From Thiobacillaceae bacterium (GTDB taxonomy: Bacteria > Pseudomonadota > Gammaproteobacteria > Burkholderiales > Thiobacillaceae), in the NCBI GenBank assembly GCA_024643305.1, contig JAHENE010000001.1:1-30046 (forward strand): a stretch of 30,046 nt of DNA, given 5' to 3'. Within the stretch, counting starts at the first letter, position 1. Each line of letters begins with the position of its first letter. The position numbers were made by a program, and so were the translations under genes. Below the pieces are notes generated by a model. The model was not told the DNA's origin and did no database searches. It saw only the letters and a program-made list of their open reading frames with translations. Positions 9,573 through 18,485 of this stretch are shown here, one piece after another.

Positions 9573-10837
9573 ATGACATCGCGATCAGTGGCATTTGAAC
9601 AAAAATCGGTTCGAGCCAAGCGAGCTTGTGCAGCTCTGCTGGCGGTGGCCGTCATGCCCAATGCGGCGGTACTGGCTGGCCAGGGCATGGAGGGTTTGTA
9701 CGAGGGCAAACACGAGACCCCATACATCGACGCAACGGGGACAAAACATCAGCTGGAGTTTTCCGACCGGCTTCAGCTGAAAAAACTGGATGCATCGCAC
9801 TACCAGCTTGGCATTGAGATCGCCGGAAAGGAGGGTGAGGGATGCTCGATGAATGGGCCGGCAATCCGAACAGGTAATGTTTTCGAGTACCGTTACGATA
9901 CCGAATTGAGCGGGCCCAGGACCGCTTGTGTCCTGAAGGTAAAAGTCGAAGGCATGGAGGCACGGATAGATGATGTGAGAAGACGGTGTGAAATACTTTT
10001 CTGCGACAAGCGAGGCATTCTGGATGGCGAGGTCTTTGTCCGTAATCCGGGGGTGACGGGTCTTTCGCTCAAGGAGCAGCAGCGGGAACTGAATTGGGAA
10101 ACGCTGGATAGAGGTCTGGAGTTGGGCGAATATCAGTGGAAGCCGTCTGTAGGCGCGGATTCATCCATGTTTATCCTCAGGGCCGACCCCAAATACTGGG
10201 CGTTGGAGGGGTATGCCTCGAATGGCGATAGTCTGGTGACAGAAGACTGGATGCGCAAGCTTGGCCTGACTGCCGCATTCAATGCGGGCATGTTCGCGGT
10301 GGATCATCAGGCGCACATTGGTTTTTCAAGTCCGCCGAAACGCTCAATAACCGCAGTTTCAACAAGTATGAGTCGCTGGCTGTTTACGGCCCGAAAAAGA
10401 AAGGCGATCCCTTGTTCAAGATTATTGATCTTGACGGCACGGAGGGTCTCAGCAGGGAAGAAATTGCGAGAAATTACACACTGGCGGCGCAGAACCTTCG
10501 CCTGATCAAGAGGTCGGGGATAAATCGCTGGCCGAAGAGCAACAAGAGATGGAGTGAATTGGCATTGGCTCAAGACCAGGAAGGTAGGATACTCGTGATT
10601 TTCAGTCGCGACCCGCACAGCATGCATGAATTCAACGAGATACTGCTTGGCCTGAACATCGGCATTGTTGCCGCGCAGCACCTTGAGGGTGGCCCGGAAG
10701 CGCAACTGCACATCAAGGCTGGCAAGGCTGAACATCTTTTTGTCGGCAGTTACGAAACCGGATTCAACGAGAACGACGAAAACCTTGTGCAATGGGAAAT
10801 CCCGGTGGTGATGGGGTTGCGTCCTGTTTCCCGGTAA
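9573..10837 (+). pseudogene. Exported phosphodiester-glycosidase-like protein, disrupted by a one-base frameshift
   Basis: The first frame (9573-10505) has a signal peptide (AVAVMPNAAVLAG) and a cysteine-containing N-terminal domain. It then enters a domain with LTAAFNAGMF, typical of the phosphodiester glycosidase (NAGPA/DUF2233-like) family. Family-like sequence stops after HIG at about 10322 and resumes at once in another frame as FKSAETLNNRSFNKYE, running to 10837 through AAQNLRLI and the conserved AQHLEGGPEAQL block. Adding one T to the five-T run at 10322-10326 gives one frame of 421 residues. It may be a true pseudogene, a slippage-prone switch or a sequencing error. An intact protein would cleave a sugar phosphodiester in the periplasm. 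Family assignment is by motif memory and moderately sure; the frameshift is plain in the sequence. Confidence 0.7.
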
Positions 10838-10900
10838 GCATAGGTACGCCTGCGCAACTTGAAAGTTCAAGCGTGGAATTTTTCGAAAAGGAGAATGGCA

Positions 10901-12448
10901 ATGGTGGGTGACCTGAAGAAGATAATCATGAAAATCCTTAAGATTTCGGCAGGCAGCTTGATTGGCCTGTTTGTAGTTCTCTATGGACTCACAGCCCTGG
11001 TCAACTGGTCCGATGAAGACCCCGCGCCGGGCTATGCGCAATACCTTGCCTACGATGCCCCGAATTTTGGCACCGGCCCCAATGCGCTTTACATGCTCAA
11101 TGGCCTCGATGCCCCAGCAGATGCCGATCCAATGGAATATGGGCGTCAGAAGCTTGAACGCATGTTCAGGGATCACCGCTCCATGCGGGGCTACTATATT
11201 TCCAAACTGGAAATCAGTGACCGGCAATCGTCAAGGTTTGGTAGCGGTTCAGACGGTTCTGAGAATGGCGTGTCAGAAAAGCTGGTCGCCCAATATGGTG
11301 ACGTTTACCACGTGGCTAAGGTAGTTGATGCGAACGGCACTGGGGTCGGCGGGGATAGAACGCCCCAGATGACTTGCCCAGACAACGAGATGAGTTGTCT
11401 GGCCTATTACTGGCGCAACCGTGCGGAAATCGAAAAACGCGTGCAGGGAAGCACACTCCCGCTTTCGCGCTTGCACCAAGCCTATGGTATGGATTATTTT
11501 GACCAGATTCCGGGGCGGGTAAAAGAGATTGCAACGCCAGTATTAAGTACTGGGTATCCATATTCATCCCATGAGCTGGCCCGCATTGCGCTGGCGACAG
11601 AATCAGGCCAGCTAGACCAGGCGATTGCCGATCTTGTCGCCATCGGCGAATTTTATCGCAAGGTTGGAGCGAACTCGCAGACGCTTTACGGCAAGAATGC
11701 GGGGAACAGGGTCGTACTAAGAGCAGGGCATCTTGCGTCGGATATGTTGCGCGAACTCTCGCTCCAGCCCGTTCAGCGAGAGAAACTTGCGGCCATTTTG
11801 AAGCCGTTATCCCCAGAGATGCTCGACTATCGGGATGCTTACCATCTGGAGACGATGAATCTGATCAATGTTTTCTCGGACCTCACTGAGGGAGAAAGAA
11901 ACGGCATCATCGAGTTTCAATTTGGCGGTGGTGCAATTGGGCGTGTGATGTCTGTTGTCGCGCCACAGGTTTACCAGCCGCAGGCTACCCGCAATCTGGC
12001 ATACGAGATCGGGCTCTGGCTCGAAAAGGTCGGCCGCGCAGACGCCAAAGGTGTAAGAAAGGCCATGGAGGATGAAAGTTCGGGCGCGTTCAACCGGAAA
12101 CTTTACGCAACAAATCTTTCGCTCTGGTACAACCCCGCCGGGAAGAATTATATGCTCGTTGCCAAACCGGAATATGTTCCATACAAAGCCTTTGTCCACG
12201 ACACTGATCTTTACCTGATGCTTGCGCGGGTGCAATTGACAGCTTCAAACGAACATGATCCCCGCGCCGCACTCGCGCGCCTGGCCGCCGAAACCATCAA
12301 CCCGGCAACCGGCAAACCGGTGGTATTCGATCCGGTTACCGGCATGTTGTCCACGGATGGCTTGCAGTGCAAACATGAGTTGGAGACGGGTGGTTTAAAG
12401 TGCCAGCCCGTTACGCTGCAGGCGCTTGCTTCTGTAAATGGAAGTTAG
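10901..12448 (+). CDS. Membrane-anchored periplasmic protein, function unknown
   Basis: The product is 515 residues with one N-terminal membrane segment (about residues 15-35, SAGSLIGLFVVLYGLTALV) and a large domain on the far side of the membrane. I place the start at the ATG at 10901, because AAGGAG sits seven bases before it; upstream in-frame codons lack a site. Near the N-terminus, NALYMLNGLDAPADADPMEY resembles a motif I associate with proteobacterial proteins of unknown function. Two cysteine pairs (TCPDNEMSC; QCKHELETGGLKC) could form disulfides. The body is largely helical. It follows the frameshifted glycosidase by about 60 bases and is followed by the first copy of an 86-bp direct repeat. 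No enzyme motif is visible. Confidence 0.7.
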   Translation: MVGDLKKIIMKILKISAGSLIGLFVVLYGLTALVNWSDEDPAPGYAQYLAYDAPNFGTGPNALYMLNGLDAPADADPMEYGRQKLERMFRDHRSMRGYYISKLEISDRQSSRFGSGSDGSENGVSEKLVAQYGDVYHVAKVVDANGTGVGGDRTPQMTCPDNEMSCLAYYWRNRAEIEKRVQGSTLPLSRLHQAYGMDYFDQIPGRVKEIATPVLSTGYPYSSHELARIALATESGQLDQAIADLVAIGEFYRKVGANSQTLYGKNAGNRVVLRAGHLASDMLRELSLQPVQREKLAAILKPLSPEMLDYRDAYHLETMNLINVFSDLTEGERNGIIEFQFGGGAIGRVMSVVAPQVYQPQATRNLAYEIGLWLEKVGRADAKGVRKAMEDESSGAFNRKLYATNLSLWYNPAGKNYMLVAKPEYVPYKAFVHDTDLYLMLARVQLTASNEHDPRAALARLAAETINPATGKPVVFDPVTGMLSTDGLQCKHELETGGLKCQPVTLQALASVNGS

Positions 12449-12456
12449 AAACTTCC

Positions 12457-12542
12457 GTCGTGTGTGATGCGTGAGATGCTCGACCCGTTATCCAGATGGT
12501 GTAACCCGAGGATGGGGATGGCATCAGGAATTCCAGGCGGGC
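12457..12542. repeat. 86-bp direct repeat, copy 1
   Basis: The 86 bases from GTCGTGTGTGATGCG to CCAGGCGGGC recur at 13321-13406 with two differences, both transitions (G/A at 12462, C/T in the GATGCTCGACC segment). The copy starts 9 bases after the stop of the preceding gene and ends about 150 bases before the small cysteine-rich gene. Flanking sequence outside the 86 bases is not shared. Confidence 0.95.
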
Positions 12543-12689
12543 GGACTCGCCGCCACTGGATGTTTTTACGGAGGGAACGTGGGTGATGTGGTTGCGCCCT
12601 GTTGCAAGATAAGTGGAAGGTGGGCGTGCAAGTTTCGGCTTGCAATATTTGGTTAAACAACCAGGACTGTGAATTAAGGAGGATTGATT

Positions 12690-13163
12690 GTGCACAAGAA
12701 CAACCGCTGTATGGGCTACTTGAGAAACGCACTGACCGGTGTTGCATGTTTGGGCATTGTTTCCGCAGTGGGCATCTTCACGAACGTGAACGTGTCGTGG
12801 GCGGCAGACACGAATGCTGGCCAGATGTACAGAAAAATAGAAAAGCAGGTTGTGCTCACAAACGAGTCGAGAACAATCGGTACGAACAAAATTGTTCTTC
12901 AGCCTGGCGACAAGGTTACGAAAGATGCGACTGGGAAGATCACCGCCGTGCATTTAAGTACTGAAAATATGAATGTGTCATGTAACTGCACACAAGGCGG
13001 CGGTTCGTGCATTTCCACGGCTAATACAGCTAATAATCAATTGACTTGCCAGTCGTCAGGGAACCAGCCATGTGGTTCATGTAAATTTGTAGATAAGGGA
13101 AGTTTTTCGGTAAACGGCACGGGGCAAGTTAGGGCAACAGGCGCAACCGGCGTATCGCGATAG
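12690..13163 (+). CDS. Small exported cysteine-rich protein, function unknown
   Basis: This is a 157-residue protein with a long signal peptide (cleavage near VSWAA-D). I choose the GTG at 12690 because TAAGGAGG ends seven bases before it; an in-frame TTG at 12684 would be too close. The middle of the mature protein (about residues 30-70) is polar and beta-like. The C-terminal third has six cysteines in 40 residues, spaced C-x-C-x6-C-x12-C-x7-C-x2-C, which suggests a small disulfide-bonded domain, and ends in a Gly/Thr/Ala tail. It sits alone between the two copies of an 86-bp direct repeat, so gene plus repeat could be a cassette or the result of a local duplication. I recognise no family. 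Confidence 0.65.
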   Translation: MHKNNRCMGYLRNALTGVACLGIVSAVGIFTNVNVSWAADTNAGQMYRKIEKQVVLTNESRTIGTNKIVLQPGDKVTKDATGKITAVHLSTENMNVSCNCTQGGGSCISTANTANNQLTCQSSGNQPCGSCKFVDKGSFSVNGTGQVRATGATGVSR

Positions 13164-13320
13164 AGGGATTCTTTGCTAAGGAAATTGTGGCCGAATCTGG
13201 TGAAGGCAGGAGAGCGGGCCATCGCCTGATTCGGCGGGCCACCTGCTGGAAAACCGTATCTGAGGTTTGAACCAGGCTAACTGTCTGACCAAAGAAAGGG
13301 CAGGGGCAACTAAAACGCTT
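13164..13320. other. Non-coding stretch between cysteine-rich gene and repeat copy 2
   Basis: The gap from 13164 to the next gene at 13557 is 393 bases. Apart from the 86-bp repeat it holds a short direct repeat GCGGGCCA (about 13214 and 13236) and no convincing gene or terminator. Open frames across it on either strand lack ribosome binding sites. Confidence 0.4.
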
Positions 13321-13406
13321 GTCGTATGTGATGCGTGAGATGTTCGACCCGTTATCCAGATGGTGTAACCCGAGGATGGGGATGGCATCAGGAATTCCAG
13401 GCGGGC
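13321..13406. repeat. 86-bp direct repeat, copy 2
   Basis: This copy is 84/86 identical to the one at 12457-12542, in the same orientation, 864 bases further on. It contains GGAATTCC, CCAGATGG and two ACCCG words but no strong hairpin. In one + frame both copies stay open for about 28 codons, yet both differences change the encoded residue, so coding selection is not supported. Confidence 0.95.
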
Positions 13407-13556
13407 ATCCTATTGAGTTTGCTGCAACCAGATCAACGAAGCGGCAAGTAAAGGCATGAATGGAGACACGACAAAATGGCCCAGTCTGAAAGGTACGGGA
13501 ATATGACGATTTCACATGGAGCAGACTGCAGGTGCGGCAGGTGGGATAAAGGCATC

Positions 13557-14408
13557 ATGCTCAAAACCGTCGTTGCAGGAATTGCCCTGATTGCAGGTGC
13601 ATGGTGCGTTGCCGCTCAAGCCCGGGGAAGCCAGGATGCGCCGGCGGCAGCGCAGGCCAGTGCGGATGCTGAAATCACCGTGGAAATGTCCGATCACGAG
13701 ATTCGCGTGATGCGTGGCGGCAAACAATTGCATCGGCATAAATTCCGTAACAGGGTGGTTGGGTATGACCGCAATCCGGTTTTTCCTGTTTACGCGATTT
13801 ATCTGGCAAAGCCGGCCGAGTACAAGGAACTGGTGAAAATGCACAAGGAGTCGGGAGAGGGTGAACCGTCCGGCAAGTCTGCTGCTTCGATGCTGGTTTT
13901 TTACGATCCGATGAAAAATCGGGTGATAGAAACGAATGCCAGCCAGGGCCCGGATATGACCATTTTTGATTTCCCCCTATGGTCTGGTGACGGAAAGCGC
14001 GCCGCATTTTTGTCGTCTGCCTGGGGAGGGGTGAATGTCGTTAACGTCGAGGATATTCTTCGCGCCGGCCCGGATGCGGATTTCTATTACATAGACAAGC
14101 CCCAGGAGTGCAATTCTGGTGGCGTATTCGAGGACATGCGCTGGCGGGGCAGCGATATTGTAGTGTTCGCGTACAGCACATGCGGCGTAACTTTCTTATA
14201 CAAATTCGGCTTCTCGGATGAGACGCTCATCCTCTTGAGAGGGAGGAGTGGCCCGCTAAGTGGCAGCGTGGATTGGGCGCAGGAAATTTTGCGATCCCCG
14301 TTGCAACTTGAACGTACGCTGGGTTCTGGCCCTGGGCATACTGATGTCGGGTCGAAGGAATACAAGGGCGCGCTGATGAAGCACAAGAAACACAATGGAC
14401 CCAAATAG
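13557..14408 (+). CDS. Exported protein, function unknown
   Basis: I place the start at the ATG at 13557, giving 283 residues that begin directly with a signal peptide (MLKTVVAGIALIAGAWCVAAQA). An in-frame ATG at 13476 would add 27 polar residues before it and is less likely. The mature protein begins with a short beta-rich segment (EITVEMSDHEIRVMRGGK). It then has repeated strand-like blocks such as SMLVFYDPMKNRVIET and FDFPLWSGDGKRAAFLSSAWGG, which recall beta-propeller blades without a clear period. Two cysteines (ECNSGG and STCGV) may form a disulfide. It precedes another propeller-like exported protein by about 100 bases. No known family. Confidence 0.65.
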   Translation: MLKTVVAGIALIAGAWCVAAQARGSQDAPAAAQASADAEITVEMSDHEIRVMRGGKQLHRHKFRNRVVGYDRNPVFPVYAIYLAKPAEYKELVKMHKESGEGEPSGKSAASMLVFYDPMKNRVIETNASQGPDMTIFDFPLWSGDGKRAAFLSSAWGGVNVVNVEDILRAGPDADFYYIDKPQECNSGGVFEDMRWRGSDIVVFAYSTCGVTFLYKFGFSDETLILLRGRSGPLSGSVDWAQEILRSPLQLERTLGSGPGHTDVGSKEYKGALMKHKKHNGPK

Positions 14409-14504
14409 GAATGACCAACCGCTGTTGGGCAAGACAGGATTCTTGATGGCATTTGATGCGGACCAGTCTCAAGAACAAAACTTGATTGGCTTATAGGAGG
14501 GGAA

Positions 14505-15887
14505 ATGCGTATTGGCGTTCTAACGATTCTCGCCGGGTTGGTGCTGATGTTTCCGGCATCGGCTTTCAGCAAAGGTGAAGGCGTCAATGAAGGCAGATCA
14601 GAAACTGGCAAGGCCTGGGGTGAGACCAGTTTGATCGCCTCTGGCGATGGCTTGGCGGAGGGTGTCAGGGTTGCCATGGATGCCAGTGGAAACGCTGTCG
14701 CTGTTTGGATGCAAATCCATGGCAATGCAGTCAGCATGTGGGCCAGCCGCTATGCGGCCAAGCCTGGAAAATGGGGTAGCACTACCCGTCTTAAAGGTAT
14801 TGCCCATGAGATGGATTCCCAACTGGCCGGATTGGTCATGGACCCCAAGGGCAATGCAGTGGCTTTGTGGACGGTATCGGGCACCAAGGGCAATGCCATT
14901 TGGGCCGCACGCTATGCGGTCGCAGACAATAAATGGACTGTAAAAGCGATAGTCGAACATGGCGACGCACATACGCCTTCAATTGCCATGAGCGACAACG
15001 GCAATGCCATGGCGGCATGGGTGCAATCTGATGGTAAACGGGACAGGATATGGGCTAGCCGCCAGGGGGCGGGGAATGGAAAATGGGGCAAGCCGGTGCC
15101 GATAGACAATGGCGAAGGCTATGTTGAAAGCGTCAAGATCGCTTCGGATGCCAAAGGAAATGCCATCGCTATCTGGCAGCAGTGGCAGGATTCCGGTTAT
15201 TTCAATATCTATGCCAATCGCTTCAGCGCAGTGGATGGCAGGTGGGGGGAGGTTGATTTGGTCGGGACTGACACAGGCGTAACAGGCGGCTGGCCTGATG
15301 TTGCCATGAACGCAGATGGTAATGCCATCGTTGTCTGGGAAAAATCCCAGGCATTGGATACTCAAATCTTTGCAAGAAGTTTCAAGGCCAATACTGCGCA
15401 GTGGTCCAATCTCGGGAAGTTCGAAATCACGCATAGCCCGTTTGCCTTGCAACTTGCCATGGATAAAAAAGGCAATGCGCTTGTCGTATGGCTTACGACC
15501 GATCATCAAGCATGGCACGCTGGCGTCTGGTCCAATCGTTACCTTTCTTCCAATGGTGGTTGGTCCAAGGCAACCCTGCTGGATGAAAATAATGAGCGTG
15601 ATGCGGAATGGCCCCAGATAGCCATGGATGCAAATGGCAATGCGCTTGTGTTGTGGGATCGTTTGCCGGCACGGAACCAGCAAGATGACAAATCTGCGGA
15701 TATTTTGGCCTATCGTTACGCTTCGGACGGCGCAAGCAGTGCCAAGAATGACATTGTTGTGAAGACACCGGCGTCCGCCGGTTGGCCGTCGCCGGCACTT
15801 TCAATGGAGCCGGGAGGCAATGCGATTGCGGTATGGCACCTGTATGACGGCAAGCGCAGCATGATTATGGCAAATCACTATCGGTAA
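14505..15887 (+). CDS. Exported beta-propeller-like protein with eight GNA repeats
   Basis: The 460-residue product has a signal peptide (cleavage near SAFS, residue 22) and a strong ribosome binding site (AGGAGG before the ATG). The mature part is eight repeats, each with a core of the form M-D-x-x-G-N-A-h-x-h-W. The glycine of this core is at residues 62, 116, 166, 218, 272, 323, 378 and 438, a period of 50-60. Within each repeat an aromatic [WI]x[AS][NR]R[YF]-like strand and a GxW turn follow. This spacing suits blades of a beta-propeller, as in sialidase- or BNR-like folds, but the Asp-box motif itself is not seen. No cysteines occur after the signal. It may bind carbohydrate or protein at the cell surface or in the periplasm; that role is inference. 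Confidence 0.75.
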   Translation: MRIGVLTILAGLVLMFPASAFSKGEGVNEGRSETGKAWGETSLIASGDGLAEGVRVAMDASGNAVAVWMQIHGNAVSMWASRYAAKPGKWGSTTRLKGIAHEMDSQLAGLVMDPKGNAVALWTVSGTKGNAIWAARYAVADNKWTVKAIVEHGDAHTPSIAMSDNGNAMAAWVQSDGKRDRIWASRQGAGNGKWGKPVPIDNGEGYVESVKIASDAKGNAIAIWQQWQDSGYFNIYANRFSAVDGRWGEVDLVGTDTGVTGGWPDVAMNADGNAIVVWEKSQALDTQIFARSFKANTAQWSNLGKFEITHSPFALQLAMDKKGNALVVWLTTDHQAWHAGVWSNRYLSSNGGWSKATLLDENNERDAEWPQIAMDANGNALVLWDRLPARNQQDDKSADILAYRYASDGASSAKNDIVVKTPASAGWPSPALSMEPGGNAIAVWHLYDGKRSMIMANHYR

Positions 15888-15903
15888 CAGATACGGAGAT
15901 TTT

Positions 15904-16788
15904 GTGACGAAACTATTTGGAAATGCAGTGGTAATGATTGTGATTGCGGTAGGCGCACAAATGCCCGCTGCTTGGGCGCAGATGAAATTCGAAGGTTTGG
16001 AGCGGTTATATTTCGAGCGGGTTCAGATGTCCACGCCTCTGGCAAAAACAGGCCTGAATCTCGCCGAGTTCTTTCCCCAAAAACTGCAACTGCAAAATCA
16101 GGAATTGTTGAATATGCCGGATGGAGCCGGGAAGCAGGAAACACGCGATGCCGAATTTGGTCCGGTCTATATCCGCGACATTGCACCGCCTGCCGACGCC
16201 TCTCAGCATCGACTGATTATTCGGGAAGTGGTCGATGCGCAGCATCCTCGAATATCGACAAGTTATTGGGCGCTCTATGACGAGGGCCAACGAGTCGATG
16301 TCTGGAAATATGATTCTGGCGCCGGCTCTGCAGACGGCAAGGCGCTTTCCAATATGAGCCTGGTTGGGATTGCCAGCCCTGAAAAGGACACGCTGGTGCT
16401 ACGGACGTACGGCGACATGTTCAGGCCAGGGGGATACTGGTGGGTTCTTGGCAAGGAGCTGGTGTTTTCAATGAAAGAGGATGCAATTTCTTTCGCGCGC
16501 GTCAGAAATACATGGGGCATCTTCAAGAGCAATATTGAAGGAAGGCCTGGCATATATACCGAGCAGGAAGCCAATGGTCGATTTGTAAAACGCATGAGCG
16601 ACCACGTTTCAAGAAAAATCCAGAAAACGTGCGGCTACAAGGATCCGCAGATGGATGATGGGTGGAACAGTGACTGGGTTGTATTGCGTGATGTCGCTCA
16701 ATGCGTCACCAGCAAGGAAAGAGCCGAAGTAAGTTACCGGGCACTGGATGAACCTTCGTTCATGGAGCGTCAGAAAGGCAAACAATGA
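15904..16788 (+). CDS. Exported protein, function unknown
   Basis: This 294-residue protein starts with GTG at 15904, 16 bases after the preceding stop, with GGAG just upstream, so it is probably cotranscribed with the propeller-like gene. The signal peptide is clear and should be cut after AAWA (residue 23). The mature protein has a helical N-terminal part followed by beta-rich sequence (RLIIREVVDAQHPRISTSYW, then KDTLVLRTYGDMFRPGGYWW). Two cysteines near the C-terminus (KTCGYK, AQCVTS) could pair. I recognise no family or catalytic motif. Confidence 0.65.
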   Translation: MTKLFGNAVVMIVIAVGAQMPAAWAQMKFEGLERLYFERVQMSTPLAKTGLNLAEFFPQKLQLQNQELLNMPDGAGKQETRDAEFGPVYIRDIAPPADASQHRLIIREVVDAQHPRISTSYWALYDEGQRVDVWKYDSGAGSADGKALSNMSLVGIASPEKDTLVLRTYGDMFRPGGYWWVLGKELVFSMKEDAISFARVRNTWGIFKSNIEGRPGIYTEQEANGRFVKRMSDHVSRKIQKTCGYKDPQMDDGWNSDWVVLRDVAQCVTSKERAEVSYRALDEPSFMERQKGKQ

Positions 16789-16908
16789 AATGGATGCAAG
16801 AGCCTGTTCTCAGGAAATGGCAGGACGGACTGCCGAATGAATGTGGGAGCCATCCGGGGTTGTCAGGTTTCCTCCCCATGTCATCAGTACGCTTGAGGAG
16901 ATGAGACG

Positions 16909-17481
16909 ATGCAAGGAATATGTGCCCGGGCAGCCGGATGGATTTGCGCTGCCTTTGCGTTGATGGTCACGATGACGGTGTCGGCGGAGGAGCCTCATGG
17001 TATGAAGAACAATCAGTCAGTAGAGGGCCATTTCATGCCAGGCCCTTTTGTCGAGCCTGCCGATGAACTGCGCAAGTGGCTTTTGCAACAACAAGAGCGA
17101 AGCGGAAAGGATGGTGTGCGTCTGCGCATCCGGCTGCCCGTGGTTGTGCATTTTCAGAACTCAAACAGTTGGGGGGTTGAAAGCGCGCATGTCGGATGTG
17201 ATATTGCAGACAGCAATAAGGGGCTTCGCCTGCGTCTGGACAATACCGCGACCAGCATGTCGTTGAATGACTTGTTGCGCATGCGCTGTGTTTCCAATGC
17301 GGGCGCCTGCGCCTTGTGGCTGGAGGGCTTTTCAGGTCAGTTGGTGCCGCTTCACGAGACCGAGCAGAACCGCGGCGTTGGCGATAACGGGGCATGGTTC
17401 GCGGTTTTGCGCATCCTGGAAACCATCCCGCAAGGAACAGCCTGTGTGCAGGAAGCCAGAGCATTGGTCGAGGAACGCTAA
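16909..17481 (+). CDS. Exported protein, function unknown
   Basis: The 190-residue product has a signal peptide cut near VSAEE (residue 26); GAGGAG before the ATG supports the start. Its core contains RLRIRLPVVVHFQNS and the segment CALWLEGFSGQLVPL, which is strand-rich and might be an OB-like barrel. There are four cysteines in the mature chain (GCDIAD, MRCVSN, GACALW, TACVQE). The CALWLEGFSG phrase loosely recalls IHLWIDGLN in the lipoprotein gene at 18486-18899, but I would not claim homology. It lies in the same + strand run of exported proteins. Confidence 0.62.
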   Translation: MQGICARAAGWICAAFALMVTMTVSAEEPHGMKNNQSVEGHFMPGPFVEPADELRKWLLQQQERSGKDGVRLRIRLPVVVHFQNSNSWGVESAHVGCDIADSNKGLRLRLDNTATSMSLNDLLRMRCVSNAGACALWLEGFSGQLVPLHETEQNRGVGDNGAWFAVLRILETIPQGTACVQEARALVEER

Positions 17482-17645
17482 GCGCAGTTTGTATTTGCCA
17501 GTGTGGGCGGTTCAGATGCCTTTTCATCAGTAAGGGCGTCACCTCTCTGGCGAGTTGGCAGCAAAACCATTGTTGCGGCTACCGTAACCGGGCGCGTCAT
17601 TTTTTGTATCGATATGACTTGGCCGGTATCCAAACAGGGGGGTAG

Positions 17646-18404
17646 ATGGATTATTGCAGTTCGATTACATGTGTCTGGCGGTATGCCTGTGTCGTGATTC
17701 GTGCCGCAATTGCGACATCAATGGTTCTGCTCGCCGCGAGCAATATTGAGGCTCAGGCGGCCACCACGAATGTCGACGCGGTTATTGCGGCGGAAATAAA
17801 CCCTATCAAGGGCCAAGATAATCATGTCTGGCCATTCCGCCAATGGCAATACGCCAGGGCCTTCACCTTCAACTTTTTTGACCGCCTCCCGGGCGTTCCG
17901 CTATATGCCTACACGGAGGAAGGGGGGTGGAGCCCATATGTCATCAGGCCGGGCATGGCGGCGTTGGAAGTTGCGCGCCATGCAAACAGAAAATCGTCAC
18001 TCCACACAAACTACCCGGCATATCCGCCAGCCCAGGCAGGCCAGGCCGTGCGCATGGGGCAGTCCATTACGCATGAACAGGCGCAACGCGCCGCATCCCT
18101 GGTGAACGAGACAAAAGGTACTGTCGAAATATCCAGTTGCCCGTTTCCTCGCCACGCCATCGTGTTCTTCGACGAAAAAGAAAAGCCAGTGGCAAGCGTG
18201 AACGTTTGTTTTGAATGCGGAGATATCCTGGCATGGCCACCGTATCCGAGTAAAAACGAATCCGGGAGCGGGCTATTGTCCGGGATGACGCGCTTCATGG
18301 AGGAAACCGGGCAGCTTAAACAATACGACAGGGTGTTCCCGCTATGGCGGGGATTGTTTCTCGATGAACTCAGGATGCCAGACTATGGCGCACGGAGGGA
18401 CTGA
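17646..18404 (+). CDS. Exported protein with CFEC motif, function unknown
   Basis: The product is 252 residues. A signal peptide (about residues 13-38, VVIRAAIATSMVLLAASNIEAQA) is preceded by a short N-terminal extension. GGGGGG just before the ATG would serve as ribosome binding site. The most distinctive part is SCPFPRHAIVFFD followed by PVASVNVCFECGDILAWPP (residues about 160-200). The three cysteines and nearby His could bind a metal or form a disulfide, and the strand pattern resembles a small beta-sheet domain found in uncharacterised bacterial proteins. It is the last + strand gene of the run; the next gene is convergent, and no good terminator is visible between them. Confidence 0.65.
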   Translation: MDYCSSITCVWRYACVVIRAAIATSMVLLAASNIEAQAATTNVDAVIAAEINPIKGQDNHVWPFRQWQYARAFTFNFFDRLPGVPLYAYTEEGGWSPYVIRPGMAALEVARHANRKSSLHTNYPAYPPAQAGQAVRMGQSITHEQAQRAASLVNETKGTVEISSCPFPRHAIVFFDEKEKPVASVNVCFECGDILAWPPYPSKNESGSGLLSGMTRFMEETGQLKQYDRVFPLWRGLFLDELRMPDYGARRD

Positions 18405-18485
18405 TGTCGTGTGTCGTTCGGTGCAAGCGGCAAAACCTGTCCGGTTTGCGTGTCAGGCGTATCAGTAGCGATTTCAAGAACGAGG

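Noticed and set aside
10307..11227. 306-codon minus-strand open frame across the end of the glycosidase-like gene
   Set aside because: It covers the frameshift and the start of the next gene, but the + frames there show the family motifs, a signal anchor and a good ribosome binding site; the minus frame shows nothing recognisable.
12458..12586. The 86-bp repeat as a short coding element
   Set aside because: Both copies are open in one + frame, but there is no start with a ribosome binding site and both differences alter the residue.
14979..15683. 234-codon minus-strand open frame with repeats
   Set aside because: Its repetition (HG-rich units) is the mirror of the GNA repeats in the + strand propeller gene.
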